From NCBI GenBank assembly GCA_002811645.1, contig PDIP01000135.1, positions 1 to 56,047 on the forward strand: 56,047 nucleotides of DNA, given 5' to 3'. A program made the position numbers and the translations under genes. This document shows, in pieces, positions 9,357 to 18,142 of this stretch (the first letter of the stretch is position 1; each line of letters begins with the position of its first letter). This stretch comes from Corallochytrium limacisporum. Its lineage: Eukaryota; Opisthokonta. Under the pieces are notes generated by a model that ran no database searches, was not told the DNA's origin, and was given only the letters and a program-made list of their open reading frames with translations.

Positions 9357-9933
9357 CAAAACGGTGCCATCAGCTGATTGTCCCCAGAAAACCCCCCCCC
9401 TTCCTAACCTTCCTTTCCTCCCCTCCCCTCCCTTCGGGAATGTCTCAGTCGGGAGAGGCCCCCCCCCCGGCCTCTCCTTTGTTTTCCTTTTCCCGGACCT
9501 GCTGCTGCCCTGTCTGTATGGCCGCGCTGCGAGATTGTCTCCGTGTGTTTTCTCCGGCCCTTCCAAACCATTCTAAGGATCCCCCCCCCTCCTCTGGGCC
9601 CCAGTGTACCAACCACCCCTCGCGTGTCCCGGGCAGGTCGAGAGCCTCTTGATCCTTGGGTCCCTTGACGCCAATCTTGCAAGGGTGTCTCCGAGGTAGT
9701 ACATTATGTATGAAGGTCGTGGTCTGATGCCCGGCACTGCTATGGGCCCACACACCCCGTCAATCCATACCTCAAGTGTTGGTTACCCACTACCGATGCT
9801 CGAGGCGTGTGTGTGGGGGGGGGGAGAGAGTGAGAGAGGGGATAGAATGAAAACACCGATAATTAACGAAAATGAATTAAACGAATTAAAACAAACTGAA
9901 CAAAAAAATAAAATCATGAGAATTAAACACACG

Positions 9934-9981
9934 CACACACACACACACACACCCGCGCTCTCCCTCTCTCTCTCTCTCTCT
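9934..9981. repeat. (CA)9 followed by (CT)n compound microsatellite
   Basis: A CA tract at 9934-9952, a short spacer CCGCG, then a CT tract to 9981 form a compound purine/pyrimidine-asymmetric repeat. Confidence 0.85.
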
Positions 9982-10762
9982 GTGTGCCTACCTCCGCCGA
10001 ACCAAACCACACGGCTCAAATTCTCGGGGGTTTCCGGAGTAAAAACCGGGTCTTCCCGGCGCGGTGTTTTTTTTTTGGCTTTGCTTTGGGCCTTTGGAAT
10101 ATAGCGAGAGAGTTTTTCGATTTTTTTTCCTTTCCTCCGTCATAGATTGGGTTCCCGAGGACCACCGGGGATAGCGGCGGGACAACCTCTGCGGTGGGAA
10201 AAATGAGCCACCGGGGGTATACCGACGACCATCCCGGCGGTGTGATGCATTGCAAAAGAAACTGGCCAGACTGAGGCGGGCTCCACCAGCAGGGAGCTCT
10301 GTATGCGAACTCGGTGAGGACACCGATGTGCGAGTCCTGCCTCTTGGCCAAGCTTGAAATCACTGTCCTGCTGGTTTCGCTGCACGTATTGCGCACAGGC
10401 GCCACACACGGGTCAGGGCGCGCGTGTACCCCCTTCCTCTGCCGTGTTTCCTGCTGCGCCACTGTGAGCCCAACACCGGGCGGCAATAGAGTATAGAAAT
10501 CGAAATCGATCGATCACGGGAAGGTGTGCCGGACAAATGGCACCTTCGCTGCGGACCACTGTTGAGTGACAGTGTCAGCGTGAGCCCTTCCCCTGTTGCT
10601 ATAGGGTCAACGCTAAACTGTGGTGTGTAAACCAATTCGACTCACTACTAGCGTTCACTTTCCTTGCTATTTATGGGTCAGTGAAGGCTGACCTCGCCTA
10701 ATATGAATCGTCGGTATAGGCACAGACGGCACGGATAGTAACGTTAAAGAAATACGCATAGA

Positions 10763-10788
10763 TACGTCACACGGGAGACGTCACCAAT
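10763..10788 (+). promoter_or_regulatory. Direct ACGTCAC pair plus CCAAT upstream of GCL
   Basis: ACGTCAC occurs at 10764-10770 and again at 10778-10784, 14 bp apart in the same orientation. The second copy runs straight into CCAAT (10784-10788). The block lies about 75-100 bp before the glutamate-cysteine ligase ATG, a promoter-proximal position. ACGTCA is the bZIP (CREB/ATF) half-site. In several lineages this gene is controlled by stress bZIP factors, so such regulation is plausible but inferred. Confidence 0.4.
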
Positions 10789-10863
10789 GAGTACTCGTGA
10801 ACGGTAGGATCTATATTTTGTGTAGTATCAGGACTAAACAATCCAGAATACTCACAAAGCAAC

Positions 10864-12801
10864 ATGGGTCTGTTGTCTCTGGGCACCCCACTCGCCTGGG
10901 AGAACGTCCGCAATTATACTGATCATGTGCGAAAGCATGGCATTGAGCAGTTCCTCCACATTTACAAGAATGTCAAAGGACGGCAAGGAGATGAATTGAA
11001 ATGGGGAGACGAGGTAGAATACTATGTGGTGGAACTTGACGACAAGAACAAGCGCGCTACCCTGAAGCTGAGGAGTGCAGAGATCCTTCAGGAACTGCAA
11101 AAGGAGGAAGAGGCAGGTAACCCTCGTGCATTGTGGCGTCCGGAATACGGAAGTTTCATGATTGAATCCACCCCTGGAAATCCCTATGGATCGCAAGTCC
11201 ACGACTTCGTCAAAGTCGAGGAGAACATGGTCTTGCGTCGGAAGATGATGATTGAGGAGATGAAGGGCAATGAAATCCCCATTTCCTTGACCTCCTTCCC
11301 GCGTATGGGCTGTCCAAACTTCACTAGTCCGGCATATGAGCCGTACGGTCCTGCGGCCAGATCTTTGTTCATTCCCGATCAAGCCATCAATCCACATGCC
11401 CGCTTTCCAACCCTGACTCGCAATATTCGTACCCGTCGTGGCCGTCGGGTCATCATCAATGTGCCAATCTACAAAGATGTAAACACTCCGAATCCGTTCA
11501 TCGAAACATTTACAAACGACGATGGGGAGGCTGCCAAGGCTGCTAAGCCAGATCACATCTATATGGATGCTATGTGCTTTGGAATGGGTTGCAGCTGTCT
11601 GCAAGCAACCTTCCAAGCCTGTTCCATCGAAGAAGCCAGGAATCTGTATGACCAGCTGGCGGTGTTAACACCAATCATGTTGGCTCTAAGTGCTGGAGCA
11701 CCAATCTTTCGCGGGTACCTAGCAGATGTCGACTGTCGTTGGGATGTGATAGCGGGATCCGTCGATGACCGCACTACCGGGGAATTAGGTGAGACAGAGA
11801 ATGACTCCACGACGGGAAAGCCGCCGCGCTTCCGGATTCCGAAGAGTCGCTATGACTCAATTAGCGCATACATTGGTACGGACACTATGTTCAAGGACAA
11901 GTACAATGACATTGATCTCGTGCACGACAAAGACATTTACCAAAAGCTGGTCAGCAACGGTATTGATCATGCCCTCGCCATGCATATTAGTCACTTGTTT
12001 ATTCGGGATCCGTTAGTCATCTACGAGGAGAAACTGAACCAGGATAATGCCAACGATAGCGACCATTTCGAAAACATTCAGAGCACCAACTGGCAAACTA
12101 CGCGCTTCAAGCCACCGCCCCCCAATTCTCCAATTGGCTGGCGTGTCGAATTCCGGTCAATGGAGGTGCAAACAACAGATTTCGAGAACGCGGCGTATAT
12201 TGTCTTCATCGTGCTCATCACTCGTGTGATTCTTAGCTTCCGACTGAATCTCTATGTCCCCCTGAGCCTGGTGGACGTGAACATGAAACGAGCACAGAAG
12301 CGAGATGCCGTATTGAACGAACGATTCCACTTCCGTAAGCAGCTCAGCAACCAAAATAGCGCACTGTCCCTGAATGGTGACGGAAGCAGCGCTGGAGATC
12401 CGGATGCTCATGAAGAAATGGACATGAACACCATCATTAATGGCAAGCCAGGAACTTTCCCGGGCCTGATTCCGCTGATTCATGTCTATCTCAACTCTAT
12501 GGAGGTTGATCTTGAGTCCCGATGCACGATCCATTCGTATCTGGCACTCATCGGCAAGCGCGCCAGTGGTCAGCTTAAGACCACTGCCCGGTGGATGCGG
12601 GACGAAGTTCTGAACCATCCGGAATACAAAAAAGACTCGGTGGTGTCCGACCAGATTGCTTACGATCTCATTAAGAAGTGCGATGATTTGGTGAATGGAC
12701 GCATCGATGCCCCGGAGCTATTGGGCAACAATTACCGTGATCCGCCACAAGGCTTTGGCATGAACACTGGACTGACACCTAGGAGGACTCCTCAAGGCTA
12801 G
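10864..12801 (+). CDS. GCLC: Glutamate-cysteine ligase catalytic subunit
   Basis: 645 residues from ATG 10864, close to the ~640 of animal GCLC. It catalyses ATP-dependent joining of glutamate and cysteine, the first and limiting step of glutathione synthesis, in the cytosol. Family motifs seen: WGDEVEYYVVELD (47-59), RPEYGSFMIESTPGNPYG (92-109), FPRMGC (about 145), the MCFGMGC/SCLQATFQ segment (about 238-250), the PIFRGYLADVDCRWDVI segment (about 280-296), and the ENAAYIVFIVLITRVILSF helix with VDVNMKRAQKRDAV after it. No intron is needed to keep the alignment continuous. It belongs to the animal/fungal family, not the plant/bacterial GshA types. It converges on the deiminase fusion gene with a 220-bp gap. 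No regulatory subunit gene is in the window. Confidence 0.95.
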   Translation: MGLLSLGTPLAWENVRNYTDHVRKHGIEQFLHIYKNVKGRQGDELKWGDEVEYYVVELDDKNKRATLKLRSAEILQELQKEEEAGNPRALWRPEYGSFMIESTPGNPYGSQVHDFVKVEENMVLRRKMMIEEMKGNEIPISLTSFPRMGCPNFTSPAYEPYGPAARSLFIPDQAINPHARFPTLTRNIRTRRGRRVIINVPIYKDVNTPNPFIETFTNDDGEAAKAAKPDHIYMDAMCFGMGCSCLQATFQACSIEEARNLYDQLAVLTPIMLALSAGAPIFRGYLADVDCRWDVIAGSVDDRTTGELGETENDSTTGKPPRFRIPKSRYDSISAYIGTDTMFKDKYNDIDLVHDKDIYQKLVSNGIDHALAMHISHLFIRDPLVIYEEKLNQDNANDSDHFENIQSTNWQTTRFKPPPPNSPIGWRVEFRSMEVQTTDFENAAYIVFIVLITRVILSFRLNLYVPLSLVDVNMKRAQKRDAVLNERFHFRKQLSNQNSALSLNGDGSSAGDPDAHEEMDMNTIINGKPGTFPGLIPLIHVYLNSMEVDLESRCTIHSYLALIGKRASGQLKTTARWMRDEVLNHPEYKKDSVVSDQIAYDLIKKCDDLVNGRIDAPELLGNNYRDPPQGFGMNTGLTPRRTPQG

Positions 12802-13021
12802 TGAGGATTGAATAGTTACTACTGATTTTTGTTGATGTCACCACCAACAGAATATAAACCACATTTAATGATTTTTCGTCATGGCAATGAAACCAGAGTC
12901 TCCCAAGTAATGTTACCTAGATGAAGATGTGCCCAAATTAGAGTGATGTCGACTATATTGAAACAAATATCTGTAAGAACACAAAGTTGTACTGCTGCTG
13001 CTGAAAGTGAAATGCGTAAAT
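12802..13021. other. Convergent 3' gap GCL/deiminase
   Basis: 220 bp, AT-rich, no G/C runs. It contains AATATA (about 12850), a possible weak poly(A) signal for GCL. Nothing else is seen. Confidence 0.4.
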
Positions 13022-15622
13022 TCAGAACAACTCACCAATGCAGCAGCGCACGCCACCACCACCGACTCGCTCAACAGTGGAAATATCCGCATGGAGAATG
13101 TGGCCATCATCTGGGTAGAATCTGGTAATAACGTCCATCTGTTCCTTTGTAAACGCGTTGTACGCTTGGTCACTCATGACCAGGCACGGCTCATCAGCAC
13201 CATTGAGCACCTCCAGGATGTTACCACAGAACTTCATGACCTGCTCCCAGGTGATCGCCACTAGTGTGTGGTGTTTTGTCGCCTCTTCTATAAACATGGC
13301 CCGCTCCTTTGAATCCCTGATGGTTTCGACGGCTGCAATGATAAGCTCCGTACCAACGTACATCATGACATTGGTGTGATAGATGCTGCGTCCTTGGTCA
13401 TCGCAGCTGTGGAAGGCAACTTTTTCGTACCCATAGCGCGCACACCAGTCGTTTAGCGCCTGTTCGTGACACCTTTCGCTGATGTTGGCAAAGACCCGGC
13501 GATGAGGACGATCAAATATTAGCACTCCGGTGGACTCACAGAATTGGTTGAGCGTTTCATGCTCGTCATGGAAATCCACCACCACAGGGTAAAGCCGACT
13601 GAGCTCCTGCATAATATCCGGACGGCGTTCTCTGCGGCGATTTTCGGCCTTCATTGGATAGGTGATAAGTACCGATTCCTGGTTCAATTCACCTGTGGTG
13701 GGGTCCCGAATTGACTGTGGTGGGTGGGTCGAGAACCAGTTGTTCACAAAAGTGGCATCTGGGGTGTCGTGGTAAGCCTCGTAGTCCCACAGCAAGATGC
13801 GGACACCCGCTTGAGTAAGAACTTGATGGAATACAGCGTACTCCTGCAGTGCCGCAGCCTGAATTTCCTGCTTGGTCATGTTCAAATCGCCCTGCATAAA
13901 GTAGTTATCCACTAGGGTCTCAAGATTCTGATAAAATGCCGTCGGTGCAACCATGAGCACACTATTGGTGGATTGGGACGTGGCCGTGTTATCGGGAACA
14001 ACCATGCCGTGGCCGTACAACTCGCTGTCTGCCTCACTCATTTCTGGACTGCGGAGACCTGGCTTGGGACGTGCGGGCAAACCTTGGTGGCCATCGACTG
14101 CGGGACCCCCTTTTCCATTCTGGGGGCTGCCATTGACTGCGAGCGATATCTGCCCGACATCAGCCAGCGTCGAATTACTGCGGGCCACAGGTATCGGTTG
14201 CCGGCGATTTTCCCGAGGCTCGCGCTCCAGTACCTGTACGACACAGTGAATACCACCAACCCACATGATGTTGTGTTGCCTACCATCCTCACCAATGCCA
14301 CCAACCACTTCAATAGTACCATCGAAGACTTCGTCTTCGGCCAGAATGCGTGCCATTTCGGCATCCTCAACCAAAATATGTCCATTACCGAGGTTCAGGA
14401 CATGACAAGGATAGCATTCCGTGCGGTCAGGCATGGGGATAACATGAAACCCCCTCAGTCTCAGGTACTCGCTAAGTTCGACATTCTGTACGCAACACGA
14501 GTACGGGCCTCCTGGACCGTCACCACCGTTGGAGACACCATTGGCCATGGTCTCTGGAGGCAGGCTGTCTGTGCGACGCCATTCATCGACCAGACGCCTA
14601 CGGGGACTCGAATCACCCATGCACGACTCCAACATGATTACACAGTTATCGCTAATGAAATTGAGAATAAACCCGAGGTGCATACGCTCTTGGCTGCGAT
14701 CAAAGATATCCCGGACGACCGCAACACAATCAGTGCCCAACAGATCCTGTGACATGAGGTAATGGGCCGCAAATCGATTAGTACGAGCACCAATGCCAAG
14801 GAAACACAGGTTCTCGCCCATCGGCAGAAAATCGCCGCCCTCTAAGACGCCCGGTGCCGGTATGCTTGCTAAAACAGGAATCTGCAGCTTTGAGAGAGCT
14901 TCCTCGATAATCGGAATTTCTGGTCGCCGCTGCTCTGAATTCGGTCTGCCGAGCACTAGGCCACTGTGAGTGTTGATCGCAATGTCCCTCGTAAAGATGA
15001 GATTTGTGAGGGGCTGGAAGGATACATATTCGGTAGCCAGAGCGTGATTAATACTGCTCTTGACCAATGTAATGACCGGCCTCGTGAGCACGATATCGAT
15101 CAATTGCTCCACTTCCATCTTGCGCAGCGCTGCCTCTTTATACTCGTTACTGAGCAGACGCAACTCGCCCCGCGTGAGCAAGGAAGTATCACTTGCGGCG
15201 TCGAGTTGGTAAGTAAGAATGTCTTTGGCAAACTTTTCTAGCCGTACCCGTTGGCGCATATCTGCTTGAATACCAGCCCGCATCATGTCGTCGACGAGGA
15301 AGACTTCGATGCCCCTCTTGGTGAATGTGTCAATCAACAGCTGTTGGGTGCGCTCAGCTTGTCCCAGGTCCACCACATCATTGTAAAGCGAGCCAATTGG
15401 GTGAAGGTTCCCCATGAAGTTACCAAGTCGACTAAAATGCATCATTACTTTCGTTACGCGGTCATTTTCGTGCTGCTGTGTCCATGTGCCCTTTAGAATG
15501 CTCCCATCATCCGGTGCCCAGCTGATGGGCGAATGAGCACCCGACGACCTTCTTCCAGGCCCATTGTTATCAAAACTCCGGATGGCACCGGGAATCATAC
15601 CATTGGCAATTGGTGTTACCAT
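13022..15622 (-). CDS. Arginine deiminase fused to CtlX-type amidinohydrolase
   Basis: 866 residues, ATG at 15622, stop TGA. There are two guanidino-group-modifying (pentein) domains. The N-terminal domain (about 50-465) has arginine deiminase hallmarks in order: FTRD 210-213, EGGD 261-264, catalytic-type His315 in MHLG, and nucleophile Cys460 in GGIHC. A Gly/Pro/Ser linker (about 466-550) follows. The C-terminal domain (about 555-866) matches the bacterial CtlX (citrulline hydrolase) pattern: TPDATFVNNWFSTH 620-633, ENRRRERRPDI 660-670, Glu696 in CESTG, YHTNVMM with His749, GNILEVL, and the terminal GGGGVRCC Cys860/861. Both halves keep the Cys-His-acid set, so both may be active. By family reactions the first would turn arginine into citrulline and ammonia, the second citrulline into ornithine, CO2 and ammonia. 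Substrates are inferred. No targeting peptide is obvious, so it is probably cytosolic. It is convergent with GCL. Confidence 0.88.
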   Translation of the reverse strand: MVTPIANGMIPGAIRSFDNNGPGRRSSGAHSPISWAPDDGSILKGTWTQQHENDRVTKVMMHFSRLGNFMGNLHPIGSLYNDVVDLGQAERTQQLLIDTFTKRGIEVFLVDDMMRAGIQADMRQRVRLEKFAKDILTYQLDAASDTSLLTRGELRLLSNEYKEAALRKMEVEQLIDIVLTRPVITLVKSSINHALATEYVSFQPLTNLIFTRDIAINTHSGLVLGRPNSEQRRPEIPIIEEALSKLQIPVLASIPAPGVLEGGDFLPMGENLCFLGIGARTNRFAAHYLMSQDLLGTDCVAVVRDIFDRSQERMHLGFILNFISDNCVIMLESCMGDSSPRRRLVDEWRRTDSLPPETMANGVSNGGDGPGGPYSCCVQNVELSEYLRLRGFHVIPMPDRTECYPCHVLNLGNGHILVEDAEMARILAEDEVFDGTIEVVGGIGEDGRQHNIMWVGGIHCVVQVLEREPRENRRQPIPVARSNSTLADVGQISLAVNGSPQNGKGGPAVDGHQGLPARPKPGLRSPEMSEADSELYGHGMVVPDNTATSQSTNSVLMVAPTAFYQNLETLVDNYFMQGDLNMTKQEIQAAALQEYAVFHQVLTQAGVRILLWDYEAYHDTPDATFVNNWFSTHPPQSIRDPTTGELNQESVLITYPMKAENRRRERRPDIMQELSRLYPVVVDFHDEHETLNQFCESTGVLIFDRPHRRVFANISERCHEQALNDWCARYGYEKVAFHSCDDQGRSIYHTNVMMYVGTELIIAAVETIRDSKERAMFIEEATKHHTLVAITWEQVMKFCGNILEVLNGADEPCLVMSDQAYNAFTKEQMDVITRFYPDDGHILHADISTVERVGGGGVRCCIGELF

Positions 15623-16085
15623 TCTGCTTGGTTTTCATGCAGTATTTAGTCTCTACACAGTGCAGCACACGGCCATGTACTTCACCCTACTACACAGAAA
15701 GTACAATGGACCCGTTTCTGGCAACAACACAAATACGGAGTCCGAGACAATCATGCAGTCATTGCGCGCTAACCACTTTTCCTTCACTGTCTTCGCTCAC
15801 GTACCCTCACTATCCACAGCCCTTCAACCCTCTTTGTGAACAGTTGTTCCATGCGAATCCCTTGAAACTTAGTGGCACACCATCCGAACGAGGTGGACGA
15901 AACCCCGAGCACGCCATCCCCTCGAGGGGGGCCTTCTGATCGGCCCCAGCTATCACCGAGACGCTCCCCCACTACCTGCTCTTTCGGGCCGGCGCAGAGC
16001 TGGGGCGGCCTAAAGGGTTTTGGAAAATGGGGAAGGTCGGTAGGTGGGGTCCCGGTCATTTTGACAGAACCCCCCTATTTTTGTT

Positions 16086-16217
16086 TCTCTCTCTCTCTCT
16101 CTCTCTGCAAGCCAAAAAAAAGCCCCTGGTGCTCGCTCCTCCCCTTCCCCCCCCCCGGGAGGGGGGTCTCCCTCCACTCACAGACACACACACTCTCTCT
16201 CTCTCTCTCTCTCTCTC
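16086..16217. repeat. Two CT microsatellites separated by a C/G inverted run
   Basis: CT tracts at about 16086-16106 and 16192-16217 flank GC-rich sequence with C10 (16147-16156) followed by GGGAGGGGGG, which can pair back with the C run. Confidence 0.85.
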
Positions 16218-16484
16218 GCCGTGTCTTGGTAGCGTGGCTTCCGCCTCTCGGCTGGCGTTGGCCACTTTGTCTCAATTTTTTTTAAAATTCCTGGGCCCCA
16301 GGGCGCTCGAAGCTTTTTCTTTTCCCCTCCCTCCCGGGACTCCTTCCTTTTCCCCGGTTCCTTCTTCTTCGCATTTTCCGTTCTCGAGTGAGTCCGTGGG
16401 GAAGGAAGGCTGGGGTTTGGTTCTCCCGATAATGGCTCAACCGCTGCCCCCCCCTCCTCCCAGCACGTCCCCCGGGGGGGGGGG

Positions 16485-16723
16485 NNNNNNNNNNNNNNNN
16501 NNNNNNNNNNNNNNNNNNNNNNNNNNNNNNNNNNNNNNNNNNNNNNNNNNNNNNNNNNNNNNNNNNNNNNNNNNNNNNNNNNNNNNNNNNNNNNNNNNNN
16601 NNNNNNNNNNNNNNNNNNNNNNNNNNNNNNNNNNNNNNNNNNNNNNNNNNNNNNNNNNNNNNNNNNNNNNNNNNNNNNNNNNNNNNNNNNNNNNNNNNNN
16701 NNNNNNNNNNNNNNNNNNNNNNN
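16485..16723. other. Assembly gap (239 N)
   Basis: Unknown bases, entered directly after a run of eleven G (16474-16484). The gap probably marks sequence that could not be read or assembled through a G-rich structure; its true length is unknown. Confidence 0.97.
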
Positions 16724-17142
16724 GAGAGCCTTCGTCTCCGAGAGCGTCCCTCGTTTCTTTTCTCTAACCCCCCGGTTTTTTTTTCCCTTTTTCTTCCAGG
16801 CGACGTGGAATGTCTGGTGCGGCACAGGGGGGAGGGGGGGGGGCGGGCGCCGCAGGAGGAAAGACGAGAACCCACGGTTCATTCGCGCTCTCAACTGGCG
16901 GGCGGGCGGCTGGGAAACCGGGTGCTGGGAGAGGGGGACTCTTGACCCCCTCCCTTTGGGTTCACAAGGCGGAAGGAGCGACAGTGAGACAGTGAGAGAG
17001 AGTGTGTGTCTGTGGTTGAGGGGGCATTGTGAGAAAAGCCGAGGTCAGTGTGTGTTGCCGCAAAGCGCAACCGACAATTGCGCACACTTTCTAGCCGACT
17101 TGGGTGCAACGGGGGACGCGAGAGAAGAGGCGATTCTTTCAA

Positions 17143-17160
17143 CTCTCTCTCTCTCTCTCT
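17143..17160. repeat. (CT)9 microsatellite
   Basis: An uninterrupted CT tract in the gene-free region upstream of the Dbp10 gene, followed by GAGTGAGTG. Confidence 0.85.
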
Positions 17161-17707
17161 GAGTGAGTGTGTCATGTTCGTACTCCCGGTTGCTGCGCAG
17201 ATCCGCGCGCTCGGTTGCAACCCCAGTCCATTTTTTTTTCCTTTCGGGGCCTGCGTCCCTGCCATGTTGTAGCTTTTTGGTGGACGGTGCCGATGCGTGC
17301 GTCGAAGGACGAATACGCACCCACAGACGCACATGGGAATAAAGAAGCAGGGGCTGGGTCCATTGATCGAAGTGCGGCATCCTTTGTGGCATGCAGCTGA
17401 CGAGTGAGTCACCTGCATTACACGGTATTCCTGAACTGATTCTACATGGTTGCGTTGGAGTGCATTGGTCACTTGTGTCCTTCGTGTTGTTTTGGTGGGA
17501 TGGAAGTGTTCATCTCGGAAACGGTCGCTACCTGCGCACAGGTGGCTGCGCGCCGTACCGGACATTGCAGCCCCAAACTAAATTATCACCAGCCCCGGGT
17601 GTACAGGCTCCGGCCTTAATTCGAATTCAGAAATTGGGCTCTTCTTCTGAACACTTCTCCAGATCGTTTTCTCAGGGTGGTATGCTAGCTGAACCCTAAA
17701 TATTATC

Positions 17708-17730
17708 ATTTCTCAGTTTCACTGAGAAAT
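17708..17730. repeat. Perfect 10-bp inverted repeat, 3-nt loop
   Basis: ATTTCTCAGT (17708-17717), TTC, then ACTGAGAAAT (17721-17730) form a perfect stem of ten pairs. It lies about 410 bp upstream of the Dbp10 ATG, between a plain AT-rich patch and a G-run island. Function unknown. Confidence 0.8.
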
Positions 17731-18142
17731 TAGGCCCCAGTCATTCGGCCATGGGGGGGCCAGGGTGCCCGGGGAAGGAGGCCCTTTGCAGAGGCTCTCG
17801 TCACTAACGGGAGAAATATGGGACTCACAGGGCTGCCCCCCTCCCGGGGAAGAGTGGTGACCGCTGTCGCATGGGGGGCGGGTCTCTGGGCTTTGTCTGC
17901 ACCCATGCGCAGGGGGGGTGTCACAGTGCGTGGCGATGGAACATTTATTTTCGCTTGGTTGCTTTGGGATTTCAATGATTCCATGACTTGGAATTGAAAC
18001 TACTTCAGACGTCCTTTAGCTTTTTCAAGTTTATGACGACAGCCTTGGTCTTCGATACCTTCATCTAGTCCGACAAGAAACCCTGTAATCATGAAAGGAC
18101 TGTTGTGACAGGAACAAATTACAACTCCAAAGTACAAACAAA

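Larger units (their letters stand above)
8935..10863. other. Intergenic region with microsatellites and G/C runs
   Basis: 1.93 kb without a supported gene. Contents in order: short CACTC/GCGC repeats (about 9197-9235), (TG)8 at 9341-9356, C9-C10 runs at 9392-9400, 9459-9468 and 9581-9589, a G10 run at 9815-9824, an AT-rich patch at 9850-9930, (CA)9 at 9934-9952 and (CT)n at about 9962-9981. From about 10600 the sequence becomes ordinary and holds the GCL promoter. Frames here are low-complexity readings of repeats, not genes. Confidence 0.6.
15623..18142. other. Long divergent gene-free region
   Basis: 2.5 kb between the deiminase-fusion start and the Dbp10 start. It contains two CT microsatellites, C9-10 and G7-11 runs, the first assembly gap, a third CT tract, a perfect hairpin at 17708-17730 and further G6-G7 runs (17754-17920). 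Open frames in this region consist of repeat-derived Ser/Leu/Pro or include unknown bases. I see no gene in it. Confidence 0.6.

Noticed and set aside
10864-15622. A metabolic pair formed by GCL and the deiminase fusion
   Set aside because: They are convergent with separate promoters, and arginine breakdown does not feed glutathione synthesis directly.
16027-16894. Frames of about 200-250 codons across the first gap region
   Set aside because: They read CT and G/C repeats and include over 75 unknown codons.
9934-17160. CRISPR-like or satellite arrays
   Set aside because: The repeats are simple CA/CT/TG microsatellites without spacers or longer units.
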